NCBI GenBank assembly: GCA_036877525.1
Contig: JAZGTH010000122.1
Coordinates: 2,501-66,500 of the forward strand
From: Chromobotia macracanthus
Lineage: Eukaryota; Chordata; Actinopteri; Cypriniformes; Botiidae
DNA: 64,000 nt
Direction: 5' to 3'
The translations under genes were made by a program, and so were the position numbers. Below are positions 37,801 through 53,000 of the stretch, one piece after another. The notes beneath the pieces are model-generated. The model saw nothing but the letters and a program-made list of their open reading frames with translations, did no database searches and was not told the origin of the DNA. The number at the start of each line of letters is the position of its first letter. Within the stretch, counting starts at the first letter, position 1.

Positions 37801-40800
37801 AAACACTTTATTTATAAATAAACAAAACAACAACCCACGAGGGGGTAAAAATGAGAACAGAATAGGCAATAACAAGAACTAAGGATGTCTCTAAAAACTG
37901 GAGCAAAAGTGAAACCAAAAACCGCTAACGAGAAAAGAGAACAAGGGGGCGGGGCCAAGACGCACGACCGGAGAGCACATGGCAAATGTAAACAAAACAA
38001 AGGCCATGTGCTTCCACACAAGGACCCAGAGCATGACTCCAGAAAACAAGAACCAAGACCAGGAGGAGTCAGGATCCAAAAAAACATGCTCTGACACAAA
38101 ACTCAGGGGACGTCAGGATCCTGGCAAGATAATCTAGAGGAATACAAAACAGGACCCTGACACTATAACCTTATAATTTAAAACAATAAAACGTAACATA
38201 ACATTCAACACATTATACAAGTCTGTGGTTTATATGCATACATATGCATACATACATACATACATACATATACGTCACATACATCTGAACCTGTGTAAAA
38301 TAAGGCCTAGGTCAAAGTCGTGCCACAAAGCCTTTAATAAATGGCACCTGCAAAATATGTCATCAGCTTCTTGTCTTCAGGAAGCCTGCTGGCCTGCACA
38401 GCAGATCTAAGTGTGAGGGGAAAAAAAAAGAAAAAAAAAGAGAAAAGGTCCCACCATTTCTTTTGCATGTTTTCTGAATTGGATGAACACATGCCAGCTT
38501 CAGAAGACCGCTCAGCAGTCTCTACACAGTAGTATCTTCACAATGTGTTGAAGTCATGAAAGAATCCATATTCGGCTCGTGTTTTTTACCCCTGGTGTGA
38601 ATAGTTATTTTTCCATTGTGGCTGGAGAAAACCTGCCTTGCTAAGCAGAATTCTATGTAGAATTACATTTAATATGGCAGGCAAGGCGTATGCGGCAACA
38701 GGTCAGGCTGGTGCATCGCTGCAGACTGTGGCGGTTTTGCAAGTGTACTAGGCTGACCCACTTAAAGACCGGACCGGACCTTAAAAGAGCCACAGATCTT
38801 GTTCTTCGTACCACTAAGCAGACTGCCCAGTCCATTGGCTGTTCTATGGCTGCTTTGGTAGCACTTGTGGCTCAACCTGTCATTCAGGCCTACCTTTTGG
38901 ACACACTGGTTGCCCCTTAGGACCTATTCGCCAACACAGTGAACTCTGTTGTGGACAGATAGCTTGAGGCTAAAAAGCAATCAGAGGTTTTCAAGGAGCT
39001 CCTCCCCTGCCATGGCCAGGCTGCTGCGTCAGTTGGTGCTGGCCAGGGTGGCAGTTCGAGCTCCTGCAGAGAAACCTAAGGGGACTGGGAAGCACACACA
39101 GGCTTGGCAGCCAAAGAGGAGATTCTATCTGAGGGCTGTTATTTCCTTGAAGACTGCAAAGAAGAACACCTGATGCCAGTAGCATACTGGGGGCCACCCT
39201 CATGAGGGGGGTCCCTGTGCATGCCAACACTCTCTGCAAGACCTTCCTCTAAGCCCCCAGAAGATGAAGAAGTGTTTTGGGGTAGAAGCACCCGACAGTT
39301 CGGTTCAACCGACAGATTTCAACCCAGACTTTCTGGCAGCATGGACGCTTTTGCCCAGTTTGTATAGCAGAGAGAGGGTACAGAATTCAGTTTGCCTCCT
39401 GTCCTTCTTGTTTCAATGGCATTTTGCAGACTGTGGTAGTAGGAGGGCAGCATTTAGTGGTGCAAGAGCATTTCTGGCTCCGCTGAGACTCCAGGGCATC
39501 CACATACTGAACAACAGATGACTGGCTAGTTATGGCCAGCTCCCAAGAGTTAGCTACACAAAATCAAGATGCAGCATTACAGGATTCTTATGACGGATGC
39601 TTTCCTTCCAGGCTGGGGTGTGGATCTCTATGGCCCTGTCCATGGGCAGTGGGAGGGCCCTCATCTCTCCTGGCAGATAAACTGCCTGGAAATGAGGGCA
39701 GTGTTTCTGGCTCTGAAACACGTCCTCCCACACCTTAAAGGTTAATACATCCTAACCCTAACACATCCTAACCCTAACACCAAAGTGGTCTCATACTTAA
39801 ATCAACAAAGAGGGCTGGATTTGCACCCCCTGTTCAGGCTGGCACGGCAGATCCTTCTTTAGGAGGAGACCAGGCTGCTTTTTTTCTGGGAGCAGATAAA
39901 ACGGCAGTTTTTCTGACGGCAGTTCTTCGCATCATTGTGTGGGCGACACCATGTTTACCCAGTTCACTGCCCTATTGGTTCAGTGCCAGAGTTTTTTCAA
40001 GAGTGCCTCTAGGCAGGATTGGCCCTGGCTACCCTAAAGGTTTATGTTACCGCTGTGTCTGCTAGCCACAATTGATGGAGCCTCTCCCAAAGGGAGATGG
40101 TGGGGTTCTTCAAGCCACCTAAAGGGAGAAGGTGGTACTTTTCTCCCTAGTTGCCAGAGCAGGGAAGTCTTAATTTACTGTCCAGTTAGAGCTTTGAGAA
40201 TCTATGTCCACTGCTCAGACCAGTGGCATAAGACCTCTCAGCTCTTAGTCTGTTTTGGTGGCTGCAACCAAGGTAATGCAGTCACAAAATAGCACTTATC
40301 TTACTGGATCACAGATGCTATTACCCTGGCCTACGAGGCCTGTGACTTGGTGTTACCTTTGGACATTACAACCTATTCTACCAGGGATGTAACATCATCT
40401 AAGGCTCTGTCTAGAGGAACATCTTTAAGTGATGTTTGTGCTGCAGCACTTTGGTCCTTTCTTCACATATTTATTAGATTTTACAGTTTAGACTTGAATT
40501 TAACTCCAGGCACTCAGGTCCTCCTGGACTGACTAGTCTAAGTCTGCTCCTGATGTTCTGCCAATGCTTCACAGCATCTGGGGAAGACTTTGCCTCAATG
40601 TGGCATGGTGGGCATTATCATTCCTCATAGCGTCAAGCTTGATGTAGTGTTGAGTTCCTTTGAAAGGGAACATCTCAGGATATGTATGTCCTGGGGAACA
40701 AGACGTTGCGTTGCTTTGCCATACCTCGGTCTTGCCTGCACAGCCTTCTTAAGGAAGACTTAAATCTGATGACATTTTACAGCCACCTTTTAAATGCTTG

Positions 40801-43800
40801 GTGGTCACACAACCTTGACCTGCCCATGAATAGGCCTGATTTTACACCCGTTCAGACTCAGGCATGCAAGTGCATTGCCCATAGCATCAAGCCTGGCGCA
40901 CCATCTTGTTCTCTGTCTCAGGGCCCCAGGTTACAAACGTAACCTGAGATGTTTCTCTGGTTTTACTCGTTATAGGTGTGTGTTTAAATAAAATGAACAT
41001 GTTTTATGCTATAAACTACTGTAGCACTGCCACAAAACAGAATGAGAAAAGACATATACAAATAGTTTTGATAATTGTTTCTTAAAATTTTTGTTGTGGT
41101 TATTTATATTTGTAAGTTGTTTTTATGCGAGGCGGGATTTGTTGTATTGAATTGGGATGTCGGGTGTGAAGGACTCTTATTGAAGATGGCCACTATTTAA
41201 GAAAGAGGAAATGGGCGGCCATGATGGGGGAAATGTGAGGGCACATGGTGAGACAGGTAGCATGTGCTGAGAGGCTGGCAAATAAAGGTGCTGAGAAATG
41301 CCATGCGCTCACTGGTGCAAGTGCCATGGTGTAATGTTTTATCTGGCACTCTGATATAAGGATTACCTGTTTGGTTTTGGAGCCTATTTCCAGTGGACTC
41401 TAACAATTTCTCTTTCTGAGATTGTTGAGATTGTTTGTGGATTACTTTTTCCTTTTTTGTGGCATTTCCTGTGGAATCCAGAAATCCCTGAGAAGATAAC
41501 GTTGATGAGATCGATGTGGTTTTTGACTTTTTCTCTCTTTTTTCTTTTTGCCTTATTGCTGGGATTATTGTTTTGGACTTCCTCTTTAATGTGGACTAAG
41601 TTTGTTGGGGTTTTCTTCTTTGTGTTTTGATTGGACTCAATGTACTTTTATTTGTTTGTGTTATGGGCGTTGGAAATTGTCTGTATATGTATTGATCAAT
41701 GAGAGTTTTGTGCTTTGTCCGTGCTTTATTGAATTGATGTAGAGGAAACAAAATGAACCTAAAATAACCCAGAGGTAACAATAGGACTTAAGGAAGGAAA
41801 AGTTAAATTGTTACACTACTAACAACATTTCTCCAAATAATTATATTAACATATTATCATTTAGAGCATTTATTTGCAGAAAATGAACTCAAAACAACAA
41901 AAAATGATGCAGTGTTTTCAGACCTCAAATAATGCAAAGAAAACAACACAAAACCAATTTTTAACTTGGGAAGAGTTCAAAAATCAATATTTGGTGGAAC
42001 AACCCTGGTTTTTAATCACAGCTTTCATGTGTTTTGGTATGCTCTCCACCAGTCTTTCACATTGCTGTTAAGTGATTTGCCACTCCTGGTGCAAAAATTC
42101 AAACAGCTCGGCTTTGTTTGATAGCTTGTGACCATCCATCTTACTCTTGATCACGTTCCAGAGGTTTTTAATGAGGTTCAGGTCTGGAGATTGGTCATCC
42201 AAACTTTGATTGACCTGGCTGTGTGACATGGAGCATTGTCCTGTTGGGAAAGCAATCTTTAGAGTTGGGGAACATTGTCAGAGCAGAAGGAAGAAATTTT
42301 TCTTCCAGAATAACCTTGTATGTGGTTTGATTCATGCACCCTTCACAAAGACGAATTTGCCCAATTCCAGCCTTGCTGAATCACCCTGAGATCATCACAG
42401 ATCCTCCACCAGATTTGCATGATTTGCTTTGCATGACTTCAGCCCTGTCTCTAGAAGCCTGTTTTGAACCTGTTTCTTGTCATGCACTTTACCCCAGCTG
42501 CCATTTACCATTCTTTTTGCATATCACTTAATGTCATTGTAAGGTTTTTGATTGACATTTGAGTGAGTTGACAGTGATCTTAAATGGAGTTGTTTTCCAC
42601 TTAAGATCAGTAATGATCACGAAAATGCTAATGTGCCTAAGACTTTTGCACAGTACAGTGTGTGTGTGTGTGCGCACAATATATATATATATATATATAA
42701 AGCACATACGTATATATAACATGTATATGAAAGCACTCACCACCACTTTTCCACCAATCCCCTGACTCTTGACTGTGACACCCAACCACTGGTTGTTCTT
42801 GCTTTCTCGGTCCAGACTCACTTAAGAAAACAAAAAGACATTTTTCTTGTAATTGTGTTGAGTTCCTATCTCAGTTCATCACATCAATGCAAATTAAGCA
42901 CCTTCTGTCTTAAAAGAGTGATTCACCCCAAATTAAACACGTTTCATCATTTACCCACTAATCATTAAATTCATTTATTTGTGATGGCTGTATGTGCTTT
43001 TAGGAGCTTCAGCATTGTTGGCCTTCATCTTTCTTTCATTGAATGGTACTACACCAATGGAATTGTTTTCTATAAAATCTATATACAAAAGTTTTTTTGT
43101 ATCTTGTGTGTGTTTAGTTGAAAAGAAAAGCCTTATTTGGGATCGTATGAGGGTGGGTAAATAATGAGAGAATTTTCATGTTTGGGTGAACTGATCTCAC
43201 CATCTGCATCAATGTCCACTCGTTCACACTTCTCTGATGTGATTGGGCAGCGATACAGGGCACCAGGACGGCTGCTCTGTAAATGTCCCATTCCTCGTGC
43301 CTGTGGCGCTCCCACCAATATCCTGTAAAAGAAACGGTGACTAACAAATTTCAATGTGATGGCTAATATGATTAATCACATCAAAGCATTCAACAACTGA
43401 TTAGTTCACATAAACTAGTTTATTTTAATTAGTACATAGATGTTGATTTAACTTAACTTTAAACCACATCTAACACAACACCAGCAGGGAGTTTGGAGCA
43501 GCTGTCTCAGCTACGTTGTGCCAGGGAGGGAAACACTTTGGACAGGCAACCAGCCCATCACAGGGCTAACAGAAAATATCCACACAATTAAGCTACAGTA
43601 TCTGCATATAACACATTGGACGCTTGTTTCAGGTTTCATTTGTCAGATAAACTCAATTGTAAGAATTATGGTTACATATTTATTAAAAGTATATTTTTAT
43701 TTTTACAGACTATTATAACCCAAATGCGTCACTGACAAATACTGTAAGGTGGAGGTCCTGCTACACTGTCTGTAAGAAAGCTTGTGGTGTAGGATGATCT

Positions 43801-43998
43801 CCAGGGCATCTCACCAAAAAATGGTATTGTTGAAGCTAGAAAGGCAGTTGTGAATGCCTGATGGTTAGAGTCAGATTTGTAACCAGAAGGTTTCTGCTTC
43901 AATTCCTATGCCGGCATGTAGCAACTCAGGTGCCGTTAACCAAGGCACTTAACCCCTGATTTCTCCCTGGCAGAGCAGTGCTGTCCGCTGTTCCAAGT

Positions 43999-44032
<34 letters not shown>

Positions 44033-47000
44033 TCACCACTTGCAGTGTGTGTTTATTCCTTACTGGTGATGTGTTAAATGCAGAGGTCACATTTCGGGAA
44101 TGGATAACCTGACAAATCATCACTTCGTTAACACAAACAGGAGCCTTAGGAACTGTGAGAAATCCACACCCAGAGGTAGAGTGGAATCTGTCTGCAAAAA
44201 TTTATTATAAGATCAAACACCAAGAAAACAATCCAAGACATAAAGCAATACATGGTGGCCGAAACACTTTGGGAAAGTCAGCAAAGAAGCAGTGAAACAG
44301 CATGGTTTACATGCATTACAAACAAGTAGTAATTCATGGATGTGACCTGTTCATGCCCACTGTACAACCTTCCTGCATCCCCCAGTCTGAAAACCTCTGG
44401 TCTACATAACTTATATTATTCCTCAAACTCTCCTCATGCACACATATCCGGAACAAAATTGCTTAATAAGGTACTGATATATAAAAATGTTATGCTTTTT
44501 CTTAAATGTTACAGAACAAAATATAGGTGCAAGCAGCAATTACAGGGTCAAGCCTATTGATTAGATTAGATTAGATTCAACTTTATCATCATTATGCCGA
44601 GTACAAGTACAGAGCTAATGAAATGTAGTTAGCATCTAACCAGAAGTGCAGGAATATAGTGATTTATATATACAAATAAGTGCAGGGGAGTTGAAAATAT
44701 ACAATATTTATGGAAAATGTGCATAATATGAGCAGCAGGTGCAAATATAAGGATATGTGTGAGGTATGGAAAAACAGCAGCAATACAAATACAGATAGAT
44801 ATCTGCAAAAATATTGAGTATGAGTAGTGTAAGTAGTATGAATGTTGAACAATGTACAGAATTGTCCAAAACATGGGTAGCAAATAGTAACCAGCAATGT
44901 TTCTTGTAAATATACCAAAGTGGTGCTAAGATACAGCCTTATATCCATTATTGCGTGCATTTTGTCAAATTTGTTGATGCTTTGTACGAGAATGGACTGG
45001 CCGATCAAAAATGTTTTAACTTGTTGTCAGGGGTGTCTGTAGATGATGCGTCCCAAATTTCATGCAAATTGGACTAGCACAGTAGGAGTTTGAAAAAGTA
45101 TGTTTTTCAAAAAATTCTAAATGGCCGACAGGAAATAGCATTGATTTGGTATACACAAAATTAGTATTGTACAATTTGGCATGAGCTAAAGAATCTGAAG
45201 AAAGAAGTTGTATGACAATACGTTATTGCAATCATGTTATAAGCATTTTCATAAATTTTACTATATACTTTGATCACCAAGTGGTGCTGGCCCCAAACTT
45301 TGCAGGGTCACCTAAGAACATGGTGATGATGAACCACAAAAAGTTTTGTAACAATATGCAATTGTGTTTGTTAAATACTGCATTTTACGACAAAATTAAA
45401 ATTGGGTGATGCCCAAAATGGCCTAGCATAGAACATCAGATATTGTTTGACTCATCATGCATCAAGGAATCTAAGGAGATCACTTACATAATTATAGACC
45501 AAAGCATTCAAATTTTATAAGCTTAGTTATAAAAAATAGAGATTTTTCATATTTATGGACCTGTAGGTGGTGCTGTAACAAAATTGTACAACCCCAAATC
45601 AGAAAAAGTTGGGACAGTATGGAAAACACAAATAAAATGAAAGTAGTGATTTCTAAATTTACTTTGACTTGCATTTCATTGCAGACAATACAACAGCACA
45701 TTATTTAATGTGTTCCTCATGATTTTTATTGTTTTTTCTTCAAAAAACCAAAATTCCTATTTCCTATTATAATGATGTGATTTGAAACGTGGTGATGTCA
45801 ACAGGTGATTGTAATTATGATTTGGTACAAAAGCAGCATCCAAGAAAGATCTAGTACTTTAGGAGCAAAGATGGGCCAAGGATCGCCAGTTTGCCAACAA
45901 ATACGTGAGAAAATTATTGAAATGTTTAAAAACAATGTTCCTCAAAGAAAGATAGGTAGACATTTACTTATTTCACCTTCAACAGTGCATAACATAATTA
46001 AAAGATTCAAGGAATGTGGAGGAATTTCAGTGCGTAAAGGACAAGGGCGCAAGCCTAAGCTGAACAACTGTGCTCTCTGATCCCTCAGGCGGCACTGCAT
46101 CAAGAATCGTCATTCATCTATAGGCAATATCACCACATGGGCTCAGGACTACTTTGGCAAACCTTTGTCAAGTACCACAATATGTAGTTACATCCACAAA
46201 TGCCAGTTAAAATTGTACTGTGCCAAAAGGAAGCCCTATGTTAACAGTGTCCAGAAGCGCCGTTGACTTCTCTGGGCTCGGAGGCATCTGGGATGGACCA
46301 TCACACAGTGGAAATGTACTGTGGTCAGATGAATCAGTATTTCAGGTATTTTTTGGGAGAAAAGGACGTTGTGTGCTCCGGACCAAAGAAGAAAAGGATC
46401 ATCCAGATTGTTACCAGCAACAAGTCCAAAAGCCTTCTTCACCTCTTCACTTGGTGTCCCTAAACATCTTTTAAGTGTTGTGAAAAGGAATGGCAACATT
46501 ACAAAGTGGTAAATGCTTTACTGTTCCAACTTTTTTTGAAATGTGTTGTAAGAACCAAAATAGGAATTTTGTTTTTTTGAAGAAAAAACAATAAAAATCA
46601 TGATGAACACATTAAATAATGTGCTGTTGTATTGTCTGCAATGAAATACAAGTCAAAGTAAATTTAGAAATCATTACTTATTTGTAATAAATGGTACTCA
46701 TTACCATTTTTTATTTGTGTTTTCCATACTGTCCCAACTTTTTCTGATTTGGGGTTGTAGATTGGCAGGGGTGTCTGTAGATGATGCATACCAATTTTCG
46801 GACAAAAAACAGACAAATGCCCTAGGAGGAGTTCACAAAAGTAGGTTTTTCAAAGAATTAAAATGTGAGCAAACTTTTGTACTGTTGGCTAGAGTTTAAG
46901 GTACAGACCAAATCTGCTTTGGTTAGATTTCAGACTGTCCTCTCTCTGTGTGCCAAGTTTCATAACTTTCCTATGTATGGTTCTATGGGCTGCCATAGAA

Positions 47001-50000
47001 TCAAGCGGAAAAAGAATAATAGGAAGAAAATATACAACAGGGGTCTTCGCCCCTCCCGGGCTTGACCCTTAAATACTAAATAAAATGACAATGACATTCA
47101 GTTTGTTTATTTTTATCCATGGCCATTCAAAGACAGTAGTATAAAGTCAATGTTAAACTCTTTAACTTGTAAAGAATTTATGTATTTTATTTCATGATAT
47201 CTAGCACTATCTAGCATCATCACTTTCATATAATACAAATGGAAATTTTAAAACATTAACAAAACTGAACATAAACATGATTACCTTCTTGATTCTCACT
47301 GTTTTGTTTGGTAAATAATATGTAGTAATATTACCATCATCCCCCATTTTTTTGTCATGCATTGTTATGCAATCTGTTTGTATCAACATCTTTTTCATAG
47401 AATGGAAGAAAGGATAAAAGGAAAAAAACATTCCAATTAATCATGAGTGTTAAAGCATTTGTAGGAGAAATCCAAGGAAACAGGGAGACCAAAACTCAGG
47501 AACTTAGGAGATCAGGAAAACACAAAACACCATACCCAAACACAAACATCAAATGCAAACAAGTACTGACCAAGGCAAAAACATAAACAAAGCAGGGAAA
47601 AGGAAGGAGGTCTAGGACGTGGGCGTGGAGCTGGCATATGGTAGGGAACTCGGGAGACCAGCCGAGAGGTAGAGCCAGGGGGTTGACTGACAGAGGTGGA
47701 GCTGGTAGAGCTGGAGGCATAGCCAGAGGACCGGAAGTCCAGAGTGTAACCAGAGTGACAAGGTGACCAAGATGGAACCCGAGGGATCAGAAGGAGCCCA
47801 GTGGAGCCTCTGGGATGACAGACCACAGTGGAGTCGAAGGAGGACAAAGTCAAGGTGGATCCGAATGGTTGATGGGATGAGTTTTAATCGTGGGCCCAGA
47901 GGACTGAGGTGCAGCCAGAGGTTTTGCCTTCCAGAGTCTAGCTGGTAAAGGAGCCCAAGGCAGAGCTAACATTACCAAGCAGGGCGGAACCGAGGAGCTG
48001 CAAAACACCAGCAGAGGCAGTTGATTCTGAGCATAGGGCCAAATCAGAGAACTGGAAGAAGCCAGCAGAGAACAGGGAGCCAAGAAGATGGGCAGGCCCA
48101 GCAGAGATAAGGGATCCACTGTGCTGAGTGGGATCAGCGGTAGATCCAAGAATCATGGGGTGGGCTGAATACAGTCAAAATTGGTGCTTATATCATACAT
48201 GCATGCACCTGTATGAAATGTGGTATGTGTATCAGTTGTGGTATGTGTGGTATGTGTATGTCGACCTGAACAACTTTCGCCCTGACAACCCTTAGCTCCA
48301 CTGGACAGAAAGTCAGAACAGAAAGTCATTTATGATTTTCTGAAAAGCCAAGATATTGAAGATGCAAATTTGTGAAAGAATTTTTGATTTTCTCATTTTT
48401 CATATCTCAGATTTTCTTTTTGGGCATTGAGTCATTTTGTTAAAATTTGAGCTGTATGTTTGGTCCTAGGGACTGATGACGTGAGTCACAGTCATAGTCA
48501 TGTGACACCACCAACTGGCAGAAGGAAGTATGTCACATAAAACAGTGTTTAAAAGAGTCCTTTTAAATTTACTCAAGTCACTTCACACTTGTATAAATAC
48601 ATTTGTTTAAATAATTTCCACCCACATATATGCAAGGGTGGACTTAATGTTTTCAGGGGCCAAGGCAATTTCAAGAATGGGGGCCCAACAAACCAACTAT
48701 ATGCCCTTTCACTTTTGTAACATGTACTATGTAATTGTTGTATAATATACAGTATGTATTACACTATCATATTTACTAGTTACCATGATACGCCAACAGA
48801 ACAATTACATTATTGTGTTTAAAGAGGCAGCCACCTACAACAACCACACCGACCTGCAGGAGTACACAGAAACAGTGAATGCATATATCAACAAATGCAT
48901 TAATGATGTGACAGTCACAAAGACTATCACCACATGTGCAAACCAGAAGCCATGGATGAAAGCAGAGGTTCGTGGGCTGTTAAAGACCGGAGATGAAGCA
49001 TTCAGATCAGGAGATAATGCAGCCCTCAAAACAGCAAAACCCAAGTCTGTCCTGTGGCATCAAGAATGCTAAATGGTCATATGAATGAAAAATCAATAAC
49101 CACTTCACAGTCAGCAGAGACTCACAGAGCCTGTGGCAAGCCATTCAGACCATCACTGACTACAAGTCCCCGCCACAGGCCTGTGATGATGACACATCCC
49201 TCCCAGATACACTCAACCAGTTTTATTCACGGTTTGAAATGCAGAATGACACACCTGCACAAAAACTGCCCACACCTCCCTCTGTCTGTCTCCAGCCGAA
49301 GTGAGGAAGACCCTATCTAGGATTAACCTACGCAAGGCTGTGGGTCCTGATAACATACCTAGCCGTGTATTGAGAGACTGTGCTGCACAGCACAGATGTC
49401 CTAACAGATATCTTCAGCATCTCGCTGAACTAGGCAGTCGTCCCCGTGTGTCTCACAATCAGAATCATCATACCGGTACCTAAGAAATCACCTGTGTCCT
49501 GTTTTAATGACTGTCGTCCCATAGCACTGACTCCAATCATGATGAAGTGCTTTGAGAGATTAGTCATGAACCACATCACAACCAGCCTCCTCAACACACT
49601 CGATCTGCTCCAGTTTGCTTACCATCCAAACCACTCTACAGACGATGCAATTTCCTCCACTCTCCACCAGGCTCTTACCCACTTAGAACAGAATGCTGTT
49701 CATTGCCTTCAGCTCAGCATTCAACACAATAATCCCACAACACCTCATCAACAAATTAAACTTGCTGGGCCTCAACTTATCCCTCAGTAACTGGATTCTA
49801 GACTTTTTAACCAGACGACACCAGTCAGTCCGTGTTGGCCACGACACCACGAGCATGAGCACTACCACACTGAGCACTGGTGCCCCACAAGGCTGTTTGC
49901 TCAGCCCGCTGCTCTTCACGCTGCTGACCTATGACTGCACTGCCAAGTACTCCAACCATCTGTCACAAATCATCAAGTTCGCTAATGACACAACGGTGGT

Positions 50001-53000
50001 AGGAATCATCAGCAACAACGATGAAACGCACTACAGAGAGGAAGTGGCACAGCTGGCGGTATGGTGTGGCGCTAACAACCTGTTCCTCAATGTGGGGAAG
50101 ATAAAGAAGTTTGTGATGGACTCCACTGACCACTCCCCACTGACCATCGACAGCTCGACTGTGGACAGTCAGCAGCACTAAATTCCTGGTGGTGCACATT
50201 ACAGAGGATCTCATCTGGACCACCAACACCAAGTCACTCTCCAAAAAGGCACAACAGTGCCTACACTTTCTCCACTGTCTGAAAACAGCAAGTCTCCCTT
50301 TACCCATCCTCACCACACTCTACAGGGGAACCATTGAGAGCATACTGACCAGCTGCATCACTGTCTGGTATGGGAACTGTGTCGCCACATAATGCAAGAC
50401 CCTCCAGCGAACAATGAACACAGCTGAAAAGATCATCGGTGCCCCTCTGGACATTTTCCTTACATGATGCTCCAGCAAAGCCACCAGCATCGTGAAAGGA
50501 CCCCACCCATCCCTCATACAGTCTCTTCCAGCACCTGCCATCAGGAAAATGGTATCGGAGGTTTTTCCCCAGGCTGTGAGAGCCTGAACTCAATGTTAAT
50601 GCTTCTGGCTCAATCCTTAAGACAGACTCTGGACATCACTTTAGCTAACTTTATCAAGTTCAAGTTCAAGTTGAGCTTTATTGTCATTCCGCTATATGTG
50701 GGGACATACAGTGGAACGAAATGTCGTGTCTCACAGGACCACGGTGCTACATAAATATAGACATACAACAATGACGTGAAACAGTATAAATCTAAACACA
50801 AATACTAACAGAATTAGATTATAAATATATTATATATAAAGTTGCCTATACATAAACTATTAAATACAAACTATACAAATGTTCCACATAAATATTGCAT
50901 GAGGAAAAAGAAAGTCAAGCACTGTTCCTGGCTGGAGAACAGTACAAGATGATCTGTAGTGCATGGGCTTGTAAACATACATGAGTCTTTTGTGGGATTA
51001 TGTACCCTCAGTTGTAAAAAGTGTCTAGTGCACATAGAGGAGAGTGTGTTACTACAGGTGGTCTGTGCGGCCTACTTACCTGTGTGTAGCACACTCAGAA
51101 TTGCACAAGGGAGAAATAAAAAAAAAAATATATATATTTAAGAGGTATGAGGTTTTTTCAGAGGGGGGCCGTGCTTGAGTTCAGGGCTCTCACAGCCTGG
51201 GGGATAAAGCTGTTGAGCAGTCTGGCAGTGCGGGCTCTGATGCTCCGGTACCGTTTTCCTGACGGCAGGAGCTGGAAGAAACTGTGTGAGGGATGGGTGG
51301 GGTCCTTTGCGATGCTGGTGGCTTTGTTGAAGCATCGTGAAAGGAAAATGTCCAGGATGGAGGGGAGAGGGGCACCGATGATCTTTGCAGCTGTGTTCAC
51401 TGTCCGCTGGAGGGTCTTGCGGTCTGCGGTGCTGCAGTTCCCATACCAGACAGTGATGCAGCTGGTCAGCACACTCTCAATGGTTCCCCTGTAGAACATG
51501 GTGAGGATTGGTGGAGGGAGACTTGCTCTTTTCAGCCGGCGGAGAAAGTGTAGGCGCTGTTGTGCCTTTTTGGAGAGTGACGTGGTGTTGGTGGTCCAGG
51601 TGAGATCCTCTGTGATATGCACCCCCAGGAATTTAGTGCTGCTGACTCTCTCCACAGTCGAGCTGTCGATGGTCAGTGGGGGGTGGTCAGTGGAGTTTCT
51701 CCTGAGGTCCATCACAACCTCCTTTGTCTTCTCCACATTGAGGGACAGGTTGTTCGCGCCACACCATGCCGCTAGCTGTGCCACTTCCTCTCTGTAGTGC
51801 GTTTCATCGTTGTTGCTGATGAGACCTACCACCGTGGTGTCATCAGCGAACTTGATGATGTGGTTGGAGCTGAACTTGGCAGTGCAGTCGTGGGTCAGCA
51901 GTGTGAAGAGCAGCGGGCTGAGCACACAGCCTTGTGGGGCACCTGTGCTCAGTGTGGTAGTGCTCGAGGTGTTGTGGCCGACACGGACTGACTGGGGTCT
52001 TTCAGTTAAAAAGTCCAGAATCCAGTTACAGAGAGAGTTGTTAAGGCCCAGCAGGTGTAATTTATTAATGAGCTGTTGTGGGATTATTGTGTTGAATGCT
52101 GAGCTGAAGTCAATGAACAGCATTCTTACATAAGTGTTCTTTTGGTCTAAGTGGGTAAGAGCCAGGTGGAGGGTGGAGGAAATTGCATCATCCGTAGAGC
52201 GGTTTGGACGGTATGCAAACTGGAGCGGGTCGAGTGTGTTGGGGAGGCTGGTTTTTATGTGATTCATGACTAATCTCTCAAAGCACTTCATCATGATTGG
52301 AGTCAGTGCTATGGGACGATAGTCATTCAGACAGGACACAGGTGATTTCTTAGGTACCGGTATGATGGTTGTGGACTTGAGACACGTGGGGACGACTGCC
52401 TGGCTCAGCAAGATGTTGAAGATATCTGTTAGGACATCTGTCAGTTGTGCAGCACAGTCTCTCAGTACACGGCCAGGTATATTGTCGGGACCCGTAGCCT
52501 TGCGTGGGTTAATCCTAGACAGGGTCTTCCTCACTACGGCTGGAGACAGACAGAGCGCCTGGTCGGTGGGAGGTGTGGGCAGTTTTTGTGCAGGTGTGTC
52601 ATTCTGCATTTCAAACCGTGAATAAAACTGGTTAAGTGCATCTGGAAGGGATGTGTCGTCATCACAGGCCTGTGGCAGGGGCTTGTAGTCAGTGATGGTC
52701 TGAATGCCTCGCCACAGGCTCCGTGAGTCTCTGCTGTCTGTGAAGTGGTTATTGATTTTTTGTGCATATGACCATTTTTCTTTCTTGATGCCACAGGACA
52801 GGCTGGCTCTTGCTGTTTTTAGGGCTGCTTTATCTCCTGATCTGAATGCCTCATCTCTGGTCTTTAGCAGCCCACGAACCTTTGCCGTCATCCACGGCTT
52901 CTGGTTGGCACGTGTGGTGATGGTCTTTGTCACTGTCACATCATCAATGCACTTCTTGATATATGCACTCACTGTTTCAGTGTACTCATGCAGGTCGGTG

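Larger units (their letters stand above)
44524..47068. mobile_element. Non-autonomous repeat bounded by inverted GGGTCAAGCC, hosting two later insertions
   Basis: GGGTCAAGCC near 44545 and GGGCTTGACCC near 47058 form an inverted pair at the ends of a block with fish-repeat phrasing ('ggggtgtctgtagatgatgc' occurs at 45030 and again at 46768). It contains a LINE 3' tail (44556-44880) and a Tc1/mariner element (45587-46759). There is no coding sequence of its own. Superfamily not assigned. Confidence 0.5.

Noticed and set aside
39748..39782. Telomere-like CCTAACCCTAAC repeats
   Set aside because: Only two short, imperfect units (catcctaaccctaaca) inside DIRS debris. The vertebrate telomere repeat array is absent.
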